NCBI GenBank assembly: GCA_002479075.1
Contig: DLLG01000004.1
Span: 243,932 to 307,931 of the forward strand
DNA: 64,000 nt
From: Clostridiales bacterium UBA7568
Lineage (GTDB): Bacteria; Bacillota; Clostridia; Oscillospirales; CAG-272
Direction of reading: 5' to 3'
Positions 22,738 through 31,019 of the stretch are shown here, in pieces. The notes beneath the pieces were generated by a model that ran no database searches, was not told where the DNA came from, and was given only the letters and a program-made list of their open reading frames with translations. The position numbers were made by a program, and so were the translations under genes. How positions within the stretch are numbered: the stretch's first letter is position 1; every line of letters starts with the position of its first letter.

Positions 22738-23841
22738 ATGATAATCAGACTTGAAGAAGCAAAATACAAATTGCAGGGGCTGGAGGAGGACGTAAAAGAG
22801 CTTGGCTCCGCCCTTAAAATAGACAAACTCCGCGAGAACGCAAAGGCGCTTGAGGAGAAGACCTTTGAGGCAAACTTCTGGGACGACCAGGAGAAATCCG
22901 GCGCAACGTTGCAGGAGCTGAAAAGAACAAAGGACAAAATCGAGGCTTATGAGAAGCTCTGCCGTCGCATAGAGGATTCAATCACTCTTGCCGAAATGGG
23001 CATTGAAGAAAACGACGAAAGCGTCTGCGACGAGGTCGAGTCCGAGGTCAAGGACCTTGAAAAGGGCATAGAAGCGATGAATATCGAAACTTTGCTCTCC
23101 GGCCCCTATGACAGAAACAACGCAATCCTCTCGTTCCACCCGGGTGCGGGCGGTACGGAGGCGCAGGACTGGGCTTCGATGCTTTACAGAATGTATACAC
23201 GCTGGGCAGAACGTCACGGATATACGGTCAAGCTGCTTGACTGGCTTGACGGAGACGAAGCGGGACTGAAAAGCGCAACGATACTTATCGAGGGCACAAA
23301 CGCCTATGGCTATATGAAGAGCGAAAACGGGGTTCATCGTCTTGTGCGCATATCTCCGTTTGACGCTTCGGGCAGAAGACATACGTCGTTTGCCTCTGTT
23401 GAGGTGACACCCGAAATGGACGATGACGACAGCATCGTCATAAAGCCGGAGGACATCGAAGTCACGGCGCACCGTTCAAGCGGAGCGGGCGGCCAGCACA
23501 TCAACAAAACAGACTCCGCAATAAGAATCGTTCATAAGCCGACGGGAATCGTTGTCGGTTGTCAGACGGAGCGCAGCCAGCTTCAGAACAAGGAAACGGC
23601 GATGAAAATGCTCCGCTCGAAGCTCGCAGAGATAAAACGTCGCGAAAATCTTGAAAAGATTGACGATATCCGCGGAGATAAATCCAATATCGAATGGGGC
23701 TCGCAGATCCGTTCATACGTATTTATGCCGTATACGCTTGCAAAGGACAACCGCACCGGCTTTGAGGACGGTGATATTTCCGCTGTTATGGACGGCGAAA
23801 TTGATGAGTTCATAAACGCATACCTCAAAAGTATAGCGTGA
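22738..23841 (+). CDS. prfB: Peptide chain release factor 2
   Basis: A 367-residue class I release factor that reads UGA and UAA. The tripeptide anticodon is SPF (206-208) and the peptidyl-hydrolysis motif is GGQ (251-253, SGAGGQHINK). The frame is open throughout: the N-terminus MIIRLEEAKYKLQGLEEDVK runs on without the in-frame UGA and CUU-UGA slippage site found in many RF2 genes, so the usual autoregulatory frameshift is absent. GGAAGGACG precedes the ATG. Confidence 0.96.
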   Translation: MIIRLEEAKYKLQGLEEDVKELGSALKIDKLRENAKALEEKTFEANFWDDQEKSGATLQELKRTKDKIEAYEKLCRRIEDSITLAEMGIEENDESVCDEVESEVKDLEKGIEAMNIETLLSGPYDRNNAILSFHPGAGGTEAQDWASMLYRMYTRWAERHGYTVKLLDWLDGDEAGLKSATILIEGTNAYGYMKSENGVHRLVRISPFDASGRRHTSFASVEVTPEMDDDDSIVIKPEDIEVTAHRSSGAGGQHINKTDSAIRIVHKPTGIVVGCQTERSQLQNKETAMKMLRSKLAEIKRRENLEKIDDIRGDKSNIEWGSQIRSYVFMPYTLAKDNRTGFEDGDISAVMDGEIDEFINAYLKSIA

Positions 23842-23871
23842 AAATAATCAGATCGAAGGGAGATTGAAATT

Positions 23872-24183
23872 ATGTTCAAAAACAAAAAAATCGCAATGAG
23901 CTTTCTCGCTCAGCTTGGATCGCTTGCGTCAATTATTACATCTGTTGTGATGTTTGCAAAAAAGAAAAAGACGCTTGGCGGATTTTTCCTTGCGCTCGGA
24001 CTTGTTTCGGGCATTGTCGGCTCCTTTATGCAGTTTGAAGAGAGCCATTCGGACATTCTGACAGATACCTGCGGTTGCGGCGACCCGAACTGCGAGGATT
24101 GCTGCGGCGATGAGCCTGAAGAGCAGGAGGACTGCGACATCGACGAAGGCGACCTTTTCGCCCGCGACGAAGAAGCCGAATAA
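23872..24183 (+). CDS. Small membrane protein with acidic Cys-rich tail
   Basis: A 103-residue protein of unknown function. A basic N-terminus and two hydrophobic segments (about 8-28 and 35-53) anchor it. The tail, about residue 60 onward, contains six or seven Cys among Asp/Glu (DTCGCGDPNCEDCCGDEPEE). The tail could bind metal or form disulfides. AGGGAG precedes the ATG. It follows prfB by 30 bp and ends in a strong terminator, so it is likely co-transcribed with prfB. Confidence 0.75.
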   Translation: MFKNKKIAMSFLAQLGSLASIITSVVMFAKKKKTLGGFFLALGLVSGIVGSFMQFEESHSDILTDTCGCGDPNCEDCCGDEPEEQEDCDIDEGDLFARDEEAE

Positions 24184-24194
24184 TTTCATCCTAT

Positions 24195-24228
24195 AAAAAA
24201 TACCGCTCCGATCGGAGCGGTATTTTTG
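24195..24228. terminator. Bidirectional terminator
   Basis: TACCGCTCCGATCGGAGCGG is part of a perfect 22-bp palindrome with flanking A-run and T-run. It serves prfB on + and nfnB on -. Confidence 0.92.
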
Positions 24229-24242
24229 TTTGAAAAATTCCG

Positions 24243-25628
24243 TTAAGACTTGCTTTTTATATATTCGTCAATCGCCTTTGCGGCTGTTTTTCCCGCGCCC
24301 ATAGCAAGGATGACGGTTGCCGCGCCCGTTACGGCGTCGCCGCCCGCAAAAACGCCCTCGCGCGTCGTTTTTCCGTTTTCATCGGCTATGATACAGCCCC
24401 TGCGGTCGGTTTCAAGGCTCGCTGTCGTGTTTTTGATCATAGGATTTGGCGAAGTTCCGATTGCGATGATAACGCAGTCGGCGGGGAGGGAATATTCGCT
24501 GCCATCGATCGGCACGGGGCTTGCGCGCCCGCTTTTATCCGGCTCGCCGAGCCGCATTTTCTGAAGGGTAACAGAGCATACGCTCCCGTCCTCACCGCCG
24601 GAGATGGCAACGGGTGTGCAGAGCATCGAAAAATCAATGCCCTCCTCCTTTGCGTGATGAACCTCTTCTTTCCTTGCGGGAAGCTCGTTTTCCGTCCTGC
24701 GGTAAACGACTGTAACCTCCGCTCCGAGTCTCTTTGCGCATCTTGCGGCATCCATTGCGACGTTACCGCCGCCTGAAACGATGACCCTTTTCCCTGCGAA
24801 AACGGGAGTTGCGGAATCGGACTTATACGCGCCCATAAGATTTATTCTTGTCAGAAATTCGTTCGCGGAATAAACGCCCTTGAGGTTTTCTCCTGGTATG
24901 TTCATAAAGCGGGGCAGGCCTGCGCCGGAGCCGATGAACACGGCTTCAAAGCCGAAGTCATCAAAAAGCTCGTCTATTGTAAGTGTTTTGCCGATTACGG
25001 TGTTTGTCATAATCTTTACGCCCAGCGCGCGCAGACCGTCCGTCTCGTTTTTGACAATGCTCTTCGGCAGACGGAATTCGGGAATACCGTAAACAAGGAC
25101 GCCGCCTGCTGTGTGCAGGGCTTCGAAAATCGTAACCTCATAGCCCATTTTCGCAAGCGCGCCGGCGCACGAAAGCCCGGAGGGACCAGAACCGACGATT
25201 GCGACTTTATGCCCGTTTGGCGGCGGCATCGTTGCGCTCTCCGGCTTTTCGGCGTGGCGGTCGGCGACGAAACGTTCAAGCTTGCCGATGGCGACCGGCT
25301 CTCCCTTTGAGCCGCGCACGCAGTTGTGCTCACATTGCGTTTCCTGCGGGCAGACTCTGCCGCAGACTGCCGGCAGCGAGCTCGATTTTGAAATCACCTC
25401 ATATGCGCCGTCAAAATCGCCCTGTGCGACCTTTGCGATGAAGGAGGGGATATCTATCCCGACGGGGCAACCTCTTGTGCAGGGCTTTGTTTTGCAGCTG
25501 AGACAGCGCTTCGCCTCTGCTATCGCCTGCTCCTCCGTATATCCGAGGGCAACCTCCGAAAAATTCCTGTTGCGGACATTCGGCTCCTGCTCCGCCATTC
25601 TGTTCTGAACCTGCGACATATCAGCCAT
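24243..25628 (-). CDS. nfnB: NADPH-side subunit of NADH-dependent ferredoxin:NADP oxidoreductase
   Basis: A 461-residue flavoprotein of the GltD-like family. Two [4Fe-4S] cluster motifs lie near the N-terminus (RCLSCKTKPCTRGCPVGIDIP and CGRVCPQETQCEHNCVRG). The FAD-binding GSGPSGLSCAGAL and NADP-binding GGGNVAMDAARCAKRLG Rossmann folds follow, with the C-terminal GVFAGGDAVTGAATVILAMG. Adjacent nfnA shows that it is NfnB and not glutamate synthase. Together they couple reduced ferredoxin and NADH oxidation to NADP reduction by electron bifurcation. The ATG at 25628 suits the SD AAGGGGTG; the GTG at 25637 would overlap it. It overlaps nfnA by 8 nt. Confidence 0.92.
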   Translation of the reverse strand: MADMSQVQNRMAEQEPNVRNRNFSEVALGYTEEQAIAEAKRCLSCKTKPCTRGCPVGIDIPSFIAKVAQGDFDGAYEVISKSSSLPAVCGRVCPQETQCEHNCVRGSKGEPVAIGKLERFVADRHAEKPESATMPPPNGHKVAIVGSGPSGLSCAGALAKMGYEVTIFEALHTAGGVLVYGIPEFRLPKSIVKNETDGLRALGVKIMTNTVIGKTLTIDELFDDFGFEAVFIGSGAGLPRFMNIPGENLKGVYSANEFLTRINLMGAYKSDSATPVFAGKRVIVSGGGNVAMDAARCAKRLGAEVTVVYRRTENELPARKEEVHHAKEEGIDFSMLCTPVAISGGEDGSVCSVTLQKMRLGEPDKSGRASPVPIDGSEYSLPADCVIIAIGTSPNPMIKNTTASLETDRRGCIIADENGKTTREGVFAGGDAVTGAATVILAMGAGKTAAKAIDEYIKSKS

Positions 25629-26469
25629 TTTCTTCACCCCTTTTCAGAAGGTTGCAAACTTTTTCGTCACAATGTTTTTCAAACTCACGATACATTGAAT
25701 TGCGTTTGATTACCTCGTCAAAATCGACGAGATGACCGTCAAAATCGGGTCCGTCGACACAGGCGAAAACAGTTTTTCCGCCGACAGTCAGCCGGCAGCA
25801 GCCGCACATTCCCGTCCCGTCTATCATTATCGGATTCATACTGACAACCGTCTTTATGCCGAGCTCTTTTGTCAGCTTGCAGACGAATTTCATCATCATA
25901 AGCGGACCTATTGCGATGACCTCATCGTATTTTTCGCCGAGCTCTATAAGAGCGCGGAGCTTATCCGTAACAAGCCCCTTTTCCCCGGCGGAGCCGTCGT
26001 CAGTCATAAGAAAGAACTTGTCGCTTGCGGAGGCGAATTCGTCTTTGAGTATCACAAGACCCTCCGAGCGGAAGCCGACGATGCTGTGTACCGTCGCACC
26101 GGATTTGTGTAGCTTTTTGGCGACGGGCAGGGCGATTGCGCTTCCGACCCCGCCCCCGATAACGGCGACTTTTCCGAGCCCCTCTGTTTCCGTTGCTTTG
26201 CCGAGAGGACCGACAAAATCCGGAATATATTCGCCTGCGTTTTTCGCCGCAAGGAGCTTTGTCGTCGCGCCGACTGTCTGAAAAATGATGGTGACAGAGC
26301 CGTTTTCGCGATCAAAATCCGCAATGGTCAGCGGGATGCGCTCGCCCTCCTCCGAAACACGCAGAATTATAAACTGCCCCGGCTCGGCTTTCCTTGCAAC
26401 GAGCGGAGCTTCGATCTCCATTTTTACGATCGCATCGCAAAGGGCGGTCTTCGAGATTATTTTATACAT
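25621..26469 (-). CDS. nfnA: NADH-side subunit of ferredoxin:NADP oxidoreductase
   Basis: A 282-residue ferredoxin-NADP reductase-like protein. The FAD-binding barrel includes EPGQFIILRVSEEGERIPLTIAD, the NAD-binding fold includes VAVIGGGVGSAIALPVAKKL, and a C-terminal [2Fe-2S] motif has Cys residues in GTGMCGCCRLTVGGKTVFAC. Order and overlap with nfnB match NfnAB of Clostridia and Thermotoga. GGAGG precedes the ATG by 6-7 nt. Confidence 0.93.
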   Translation of the reverse strand: MYKIISKTALCDAIVKMEIEAPLVARKAEPGQFIILRVSEEGERIPLTIADFDRENGSVTIIFQTVGATTKLLAAKNAGEYIPDFVGPLGKATETEGLGKVAVIGGGVGSAIALPVAKKLHKSGATVHSIVGFRSEGLVILKDEFASASDKFFLMTDDGSAGEKGLVTDKLRALIELGEKYDEVIAIGPLMMMKFVCKLTKELGIKTVVSMNPIMIDGTGMCGCCRLTVGGKTVFACVDGPDFDGHLVDFDEVIKRNSMYREFEKHCDEKVCNLLKRGEENG

Positions 26470-26499
26470 TTTTATCCTCCGAAAAGGAATTATAAAAGT

Positions 26500-26528
26500 A
26501 ATATATCATATTATGCGGAAAAATACAA
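26500..26528 (-). promoter_or_regulatory. nfnAB promoter
   Basis: On the minus strand TTGTAT (26528-26523), 17-bp spacer, TATATT (26505-26500) with an extended TGA. It is divergent from copA. Confidence 0.75.
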
Positions 26529-26595
26529 GTCGGCATTATCTCCAAATCGCGGCTAAAATCGGAGATCTTTCGATTTGCCCTCGGTACTTTCGGCA

Positions 26596-26661
26596 GAAAA
26601 ATGTAAATTTTCTGATTTTGTAACATTTTCTATTGATAAATAAAAAATCGGGGTATATAAT
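26596..26661 (+). promoter_or_regulatory. copA promoter with upstream inverted repeat
   Basis: TTGATA (26633-26638), 17-bp spacer, TATAAT (26656-26661). Just upstream, GAAAAATGT (26596-26604) and ACATTTTC (26623-26630) form an inverted repeat suitable for a dimeric regulator. It is unlike the classical CopY (TACAnnTGTA) site. Confidence 0.7.
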
Positions 26662-26698
26662 AACCTTGAATTCAAACGAAAAAAGAAAGGATGGTATT

Positions 26699-29245
26699 AT
26701 GCAAGACAAAAAGTTTTCCGTTTCGGGAATGACGTGCGCCGCGTGCTCGGCCCACGTTGAAAAGGCTGTACGCGGGGTCGAAGGGGTCAAAGAGGTTTCT
26801 GTCAGTCTTCTGACAAATTCGATGACCGTCACCTATGACGCTCCCGCAACGGATGAAAAAATATGCTCTGCGGTTTCCTCCGCGGGCTATGGGGCAAGCG
26901 TTTTCTCCGCCGACGGCAAAAAGAAACGGACGGAACCGGTTGACGACGGGGCGGAAGCCCGGGCTGTGCTTTTCAGGCTCATAGCGTCGCTGTGTTTGCT
27001 CATTCCTTTGATGTATATATCGATGGGACACGTTATGTGGGGCTGGTGGCTTCCTGCATTTATGGAAAATCACCTTGTTCTCGCCGTAACGGAGCTGGTA
27101 CTGACGGCGGCTGTTATGATAATAAATCAGAAATTCTTCGTCAGCGGCACAAAGGGACTTCTTCACGGCGCACCGAATATGGACACGCTTGTTTCAATGG
27201 GTAGTGCGGCGGCGTTTATATACAGCCTTGCGTTGCTTTATAAAATGTGTGTTACGACCGATATGGAAGCGCTCCATTCGCTTCTGCACGGAATGTATTT
27301 TGAGTCTGCGGCGATGATACTGACGCTGATAACCGTCGGTAAAATGCTGGAGGCGCACAGCAAGGGCAAAACGACGAGCGCGATCAGATCGCTTATGGAG
27401 CTTTCGCCGAAAACGGCGACCGTCATCAGGGACAGAAAGGAAACTGTCATCTCCGCGGATGATATGGTAAAGGGAGATATATTCATCGTCCGCCCCGGAG
27501 AGAGCATCCCCTGCGACGGAGTTGTGCTCGAGGGCGAAAGCGCGGTAAACGAGGCGGCGCTGACGGGCGAGAGCCTGCCCGTCGATAAGAGCGCAGGATC
27601 AAAGGTCAGCGCGGCGACGATAAACCAGAGCGGTTTTCTCCGCTGCGAGGCGACGAGAGTCGGCGGGGAGACGACCCTTTCGCAGATAATCGAAATGGTT
27701 GAAAATGCGGCGGCTTCAAAGGCGCCGATCGCAAAAATTGCGGATAAGGTTTCCGGAGTTTTCGTTCCGACCGTCATCGGCATAGCCGCTGTCACGTTTA
27801 TAGTATGGATGATAATAGGCAAGGGAATACCCTTTGCGCTTGCGAGAGCGATAAGCGTGCTCGTCATCAGCTGTCCGTGTGCGCTGGGGCTTGCAACGCC
27901 GGTCGCGATAATGGCGGGCAGCGGCAAGGGCGCAAAGAACGGTATCCTTTTCAAGACTGCGGCTTCTCTTGAAGCGGCGGGCAAGGTATCATATATAGCA
28001 TTTGACAAAACGGGAACCGTCACAGAGGGCAAGCCCCGCGTGACGGATATAATCCCCGCAGGCGGCATAAGCGAAAACGATCTTCTGCTTGTTGCGGCGA
28101 GCCTTGAAGAAAAGAGCGAGCATCCGCTTGCAAAGGCGATAACGGAAAAAGCCTCGGCTGACGGGCTTTCTCATAACGCTGTTGACGGCTTTTCTGCCCT
28201 TCCGGGGCACGGAGTCCGGGGCAACGTCGGCGGGAAGGTGCTTCTCGGCGGAAATGCGGCGCTTATGCGCGAGAGCGGGATTGACGCGGGCGACCTTTTC
28301 GGCAAGGGCGAGGAGCTCTCATCGGAAGGAAAAACGCCGCTCTATTTTGCGATGGACGGTAAGCTCCTCGGCATAATCGCCGTTGCGGATACCGTAAAGC
28401 CAGACAGCGCAAAGGCGATCGCCGAGCTGAAGAAAATGGGCATTGTTACTGTTATGCTCACGGGCGACAACAAGCGCACGGCGACGGCTGTTGCAAAGAA
28501 GGTCGGGGTTGACGCCGTAATAAGCGACGTGCTTCCGGACGGCAAGGAAGCCGTTATAAAGCGGCTCTCCGAGCACGGCAGCGTCGCTATGGTCGGCGAC
28601 GGAATAAACGATGCGCCTGCGCTGACAAGAGCGGACGTCGGAATAGCTGTCGGAGCGGGAACGGACGTCGCGATAGATTCTGCGGATATAGTTCTGATGA
28701 AAAACGAGCTTTGCGACGTATCGGCGGCGATAAGGCTTTCGAGAAAAACGCTTATGAATATCAAGGAAAACCTTTTCTGGGCGTTCTTCTATAACTGCAT
28801 CGGCATACCGATAGCGGCTGGAGTGCTGATTCCGATAGGCTTTGCGCTCAGCCCGATGATCGGCGCGGCGGCGATGAGCCTTTCGAGCTTCTGCGTTGTC
28901 ACAAACGCACTGCGTCTCAATCTTGTCAACGTTTATGACGCAAGGCGCGACAGAGAACACAAAAAAGCGGCGATACCGGATTTCATCTCCGGCGAGGCTG
29001 CGTGCAATATCAAAAAGGAGGATAACAATATGAAAATCGTAAAGGTGCTGACGGTTGAGGGAATGATGTGCAGTCATTGCAAGGCGAGAGTCGAGCAGGT
29101 GCTGTCCGCCGTAGACGGAGTTGAAAAGGCGAAGGTTGATCTTGAGAAAAAGACGGCGACTGTCGTTCTTTCCCGCGACGTTGACTGCGGCGAGCTCAAA
29201 AAAGCGGTTACGGACGCCGGATATAAGGTTACGGACTGCAAATAA
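26699..29245 (+). CDS. copA: Copper-translocating P-type ATPase with C-terminal CopZ-like domain
   Basis: An 848-residue P1B ATPase that exports Cu(I). An N-terminal heavy-metal-associated (HMA) domain has GMTCAAC (Cys13, Cys16). Eight membrane helices, the CPC motif (Cys392-Cys394, VISCPCALGLATP), phosphorylated Asp436 (DKTGT) and the HP motif (EHPLAKA) are present. After the last helices a short linker leads to a second HMA domain from residue 778 (GMMCSHC, Cys791 and Cys794). HMA domains at the C-terminus are less common. AAGGAGG lies 7 nt before the in-frame ATG of that domain, so a free 71-residue CopZ-like chaperone may also be made. AAGAAAGGA supports the main start. Confidence 0.95.
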   Translation: MQDKKFSVSGMTCAACSAHVEKAVRGVEGVKEVSVSLLTNSMTVTYDAPATDEKICSAVSSAGYGASVFSADGKKKRTEPVDDGAEARAVLFRLIASLCLLIPLMYISMGHVMWGWWLPAFMENHLVLAVTELVLTAAVMIINQKFFVSGTKGLLHGAPNMDTLVSMGSAAAFIYSLALLYKMCVTTDMEALHSLLHGMYFESAAMILTLITVGKMLEAHSKGKTTSAIRSLMELSPKTATVIRDRKETVISADDMVKGDIFIVRPGESIPCDGVVLEGESAVNEAALTGESLPVDKSAGSKVSAATINQSGFLRCEATRVGGETTLSQIIEMVENAAASKAPIAKIADKVSGVFVPTVIGIAAVTFIVWMIIGKGIPFALARAISVLVISCPCALGLATPVAIMAGSGKGAKNGILFKTAASLEAAGKVSYIAFDKTGTVTEGKPRVTDIIPAGGISENDLLLVAASLEEKSEHPLAKAITEKASADGLSHNAVDGFSALPGHGVRGNVGGKVLLGGNAALMRESGIDAGDLFGKGEELSSEGKTPLYFAMDGKLLGIIAVADTVKPDSAKAIAELKKMGIVTVMLTGDNKRTATAVAKKVGVDAVISDVLPDGKEAVIKRLSEHGSVAMVGDGINDAPALTRADVGIAVGAGTDVAIDSADIVLMKNELCDVSAAIRLSRKTLMNIKENLFWAFFYNCIGIPIAAGVLIPIGFALSPMIGAAAMSLSSFCVVTNALRLNLVNVYDARRDREHKKAAIPDFISGEAACNIKKEDNNMKIVKVLTVEGMMCSHCKARVEQVLSAVDGVEKAKVDLEKKTATVVLSRDVDCGELKKAVTDAGYKVTDCK
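29030..29245 (+). other. Probable internal start for a free CopZ-like copper chaperone
   Basis: AAGGAGG (29016-29022) lies 7 nt before the in-frame ATG at 29030. The product, MKIVKVLTVEGMMCSHCKAR and onward (71 residues), would be a complete HMA metallochaperone. E. coli also makes a chaperone from its copA gene, by frameshifting; this would be a different route. Initiation here is inference. Confidence 0.55.
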
Positions 29246-29256
29246 AACAGACTTCG

Positions 29257-29286
29257 GCGGGGGCGAAAGCCTCCGCTTTTCTTTTG
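29257..29286 (+). terminator. Rho-independent terminator of copA
   Basis: GCGGGGGC-GAAA-GCCTCCGC stem with one G-U pair, followed by TTTTCTTTTG. Confidence 0.75.
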
Positions 29287-29315
29287 TTGACATGGCGCGA
29301 CGGCGGCTGTATAAT
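29287..29315 (+). promoter_or_regulatory. Consensus promoter of the ECF-fusion gene
   Basis: TTGACA (29287-29292), 17-bp spacer, TATAAT (29310-29315). The perfect sigma-A match implies steady vegetative expression and not simple ECF autoregulation. Confidence 0.88.
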
Positions 29316-29400
29316 TGAATTGTGAAAAAATAAAATTTTTTTGCAACCTTTTGAAATATCCGCACACTATCTTATCGAAAGCGGAGAAAGGAAAAGTTTT

Positions 29401-30975
29401 ATGGCAACATATTCACATTCAAAGGGAAGAGCTCTCATCCTTGATTACACCGAAAACTATATGGAGAAGGTGTTTTATTTCTGTCTCAAAAAAACGAGCG
29501 ACAGAAAAGAAGCTGAGGAGCTGACGCAGGATATTTCTTTTAATATTGTTTCGGCGCTGGAGAGAAATATCCCCGAAAATTTCCCCGCGTGGGTATGGCA
29601 GATAGCAAGAAACAGGTACAGCGTCTGGGCAAGCGAAAAGCACGATAGATCCGAGAAAATATCAGGTACCGATATTTCGGATTACGACCTGCCGGACACA
29701 ACCGACGTTTCGGACGGGCTCATCGAAAAGGAGCAGCTTTCGCTCCTCCGTCGTGAGCTTGCGTTCATCGCAGGCGAGTACAGAGACGTTATCCTTGCTT
29801 ATTATATGGAGAACCGAAGCATAAGGGAGATTGCAAAAAGTCTCCGCTGTGCCGAGGGGACTGTCAAAAGCAGACTTTTCCGAGCCCGTAATATTTTGAA
29901 AGAAGGTATGGATATGGCAAGAGAATTCGGAGTCAGAAGTTATAAACCGGAGGAAATATCATTCGTTGCGAATATGTCAAACTGCGGGCTTGACGGTCAG
30001 CCCTGGAGCGTTCTTATGGGTCATCTGCTTTATAAGAACATCTTCCTTGAGGCTTACGGTAACCCCGAAACGGCAGAGCAGCTTTCGCTCGAGCTCGGCG
30101 TTTCGCTCCCTTATATGGAATGTGAGCTTGAATTTCTGCGCAGGGAAACATTCCTCAAAAAGGACGGCGACAAATATTATACGGCGTTCCCGATAATCAG
30201 CAGGAGCGCGCAGGAGGCTATCCACGCATACAACGAAACGATTACGCGTGAGATAACATCAAAAATGGAGCAGTATGTCGATCATCTGCACGAAAAGCTC
30301 GGCGATGGACTCTTCGGAGGATACGTCGATTATGAAACGGCGAAATGGACGCTCATAATGAGGCTTTTTGACAGGTACTGCGTAAGATATATGGAGTCGT
30401 ATACGAAGCGTCCGCGCGGCGGCGAATGGGACATCTGCGGCTATCAGACAACGAACGCCGCAACCCCCGCATTTGTCGGATGTCACGGCTCGGGCAAAAA
30501 AGGCAGCTTCGAGCAGTATATGTTCAAATACAAAGGCATTTGCGGGAAAATCCCCGATACGCTTGGCGCAGACAAAGCGGAAACGCTTGAAAAGCTCGCT
30601 CGCGGCGAGGATGTTTCGGGAAGAGACCGGGCGCTTGAAGAGCTTGAAAAATACGGTTATGTGAAAAAAGCGGGCGATAAATACGCTCTGAACATAGTTG
30701 TTCTGAAAGAAGATTCGCTTTCTTATTCGGACGACGTTCTCCGTGCGCTTGAAAACGATATAAGAACAATATTCCGCACGGCGTCTGAGTTCTCGACGAA
30801 GATTGTAAAGAACGAGCTTCCGGACTATTTTGCCGGCGACGAGCAGGCTGTCGCTGTGGCGTGTGACCTTGCGCAGTTTGAGCGCGGCTATGTTCTTGAG
30901 CAGGCAATTGCGGACGGCTGGCTGAAATATGACGAAAATATTTGCCCCTGTGTCGGCGCTCGTGTGGAATTTTAA
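29401..30975 (+). CDS. ECF sigma factor with large C-terminal extension
   Basis: A 524-residue protein. Residues 1-170 form a sigma-70 region 2 (EELTQDISFNIVSALERNIPENFPAWVWQIARNR) and region 4 (YYMENRSIREIAKSLRCAEGTVKSRLFRAR). Residues 172-524 are a domain unknown to me. It starts MAREFGVRSYKPEEISFVAN and contains two winged-helix-like segments (PETAEQLSLELGVSLPYMECELEFLRR and LARGEDVSGRDRALEELEKYGYVKKAGDKY). No membrane segment is seen. No separate anti-sigma gene is adjacent, so the extension may regulate the sigma in cis. SD AGAAAGGAAAAG supports this ATG. Two in-frame ATGs at 29908 and 29914 follow an SD-like AGAAGG at the domain junction. Confidence 0.85.
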   Translation: MATYSHSKGRALILDYTENYMEKVFYFCLKKTSDRKEAEELTQDISFNIVSALERNIPENFPAWVWQIARNRYSVWASEKHDRSEKISGTDISDYDLPDTTDVSDGLIEKEQLSLLRRELAFIAGEYRDVILAYYMENRSIREIAKSLRCAEGTVKSRLFRARNILKEGMDMAREFGVRSYKPEEISFVANMSNCGLDGQPWSVLMGHLLYKNIFLEAYGNPETAEQLSLELGVSLPYMECELEFLRRETFLKKDGDKYYTAFPIISRSAQEAIHAYNETITREITSKMEQYVDHLHEKLGDGLFGGYVDYETAKWTLIMRLFDRYCVRYMESYTKRPRGGEWDICGYQTTNAATPAFVGCHGSGKKGSFEQYMFKYKGICGKIPDTLGADKAETLEKLARGEDVSGRDRALEELEKYGYVKKAGDKYALNIVVLKEDSLSYSDDVLRALENDIRTIFRTASEFSTKIVKNELPDYFAGDEQAVAVACDLAQFERGYVLEQAIADGWLKYDENICPCVGARVEF

Positions 30976-30984
30976 TAAAATCTA

Positions 30985-31013
30985 TTGACAAATTGCGAAT
31001 AATATTGTACAAT
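30985..31013 (+). promoter_or_regulatory. Promoter of a short orphan transcript
   Basis: TTGACA (30985-30990), 17-bp spacer, TACAAT (31008-31013). The next gene is convergent, so this promoter serves only the short region up to the terminator at 31107. Confidence 0.85.
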
Positions 31014-31019
31014 ATAGAC

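Noticed and set aside
26633..26699. Upstream in-frame start for CopA
   Set aside because: It would begin inside the -35/-10 promoter; the ATG at 26699 has AAGAAAGGA at correct spacing and starts the HMA domain.
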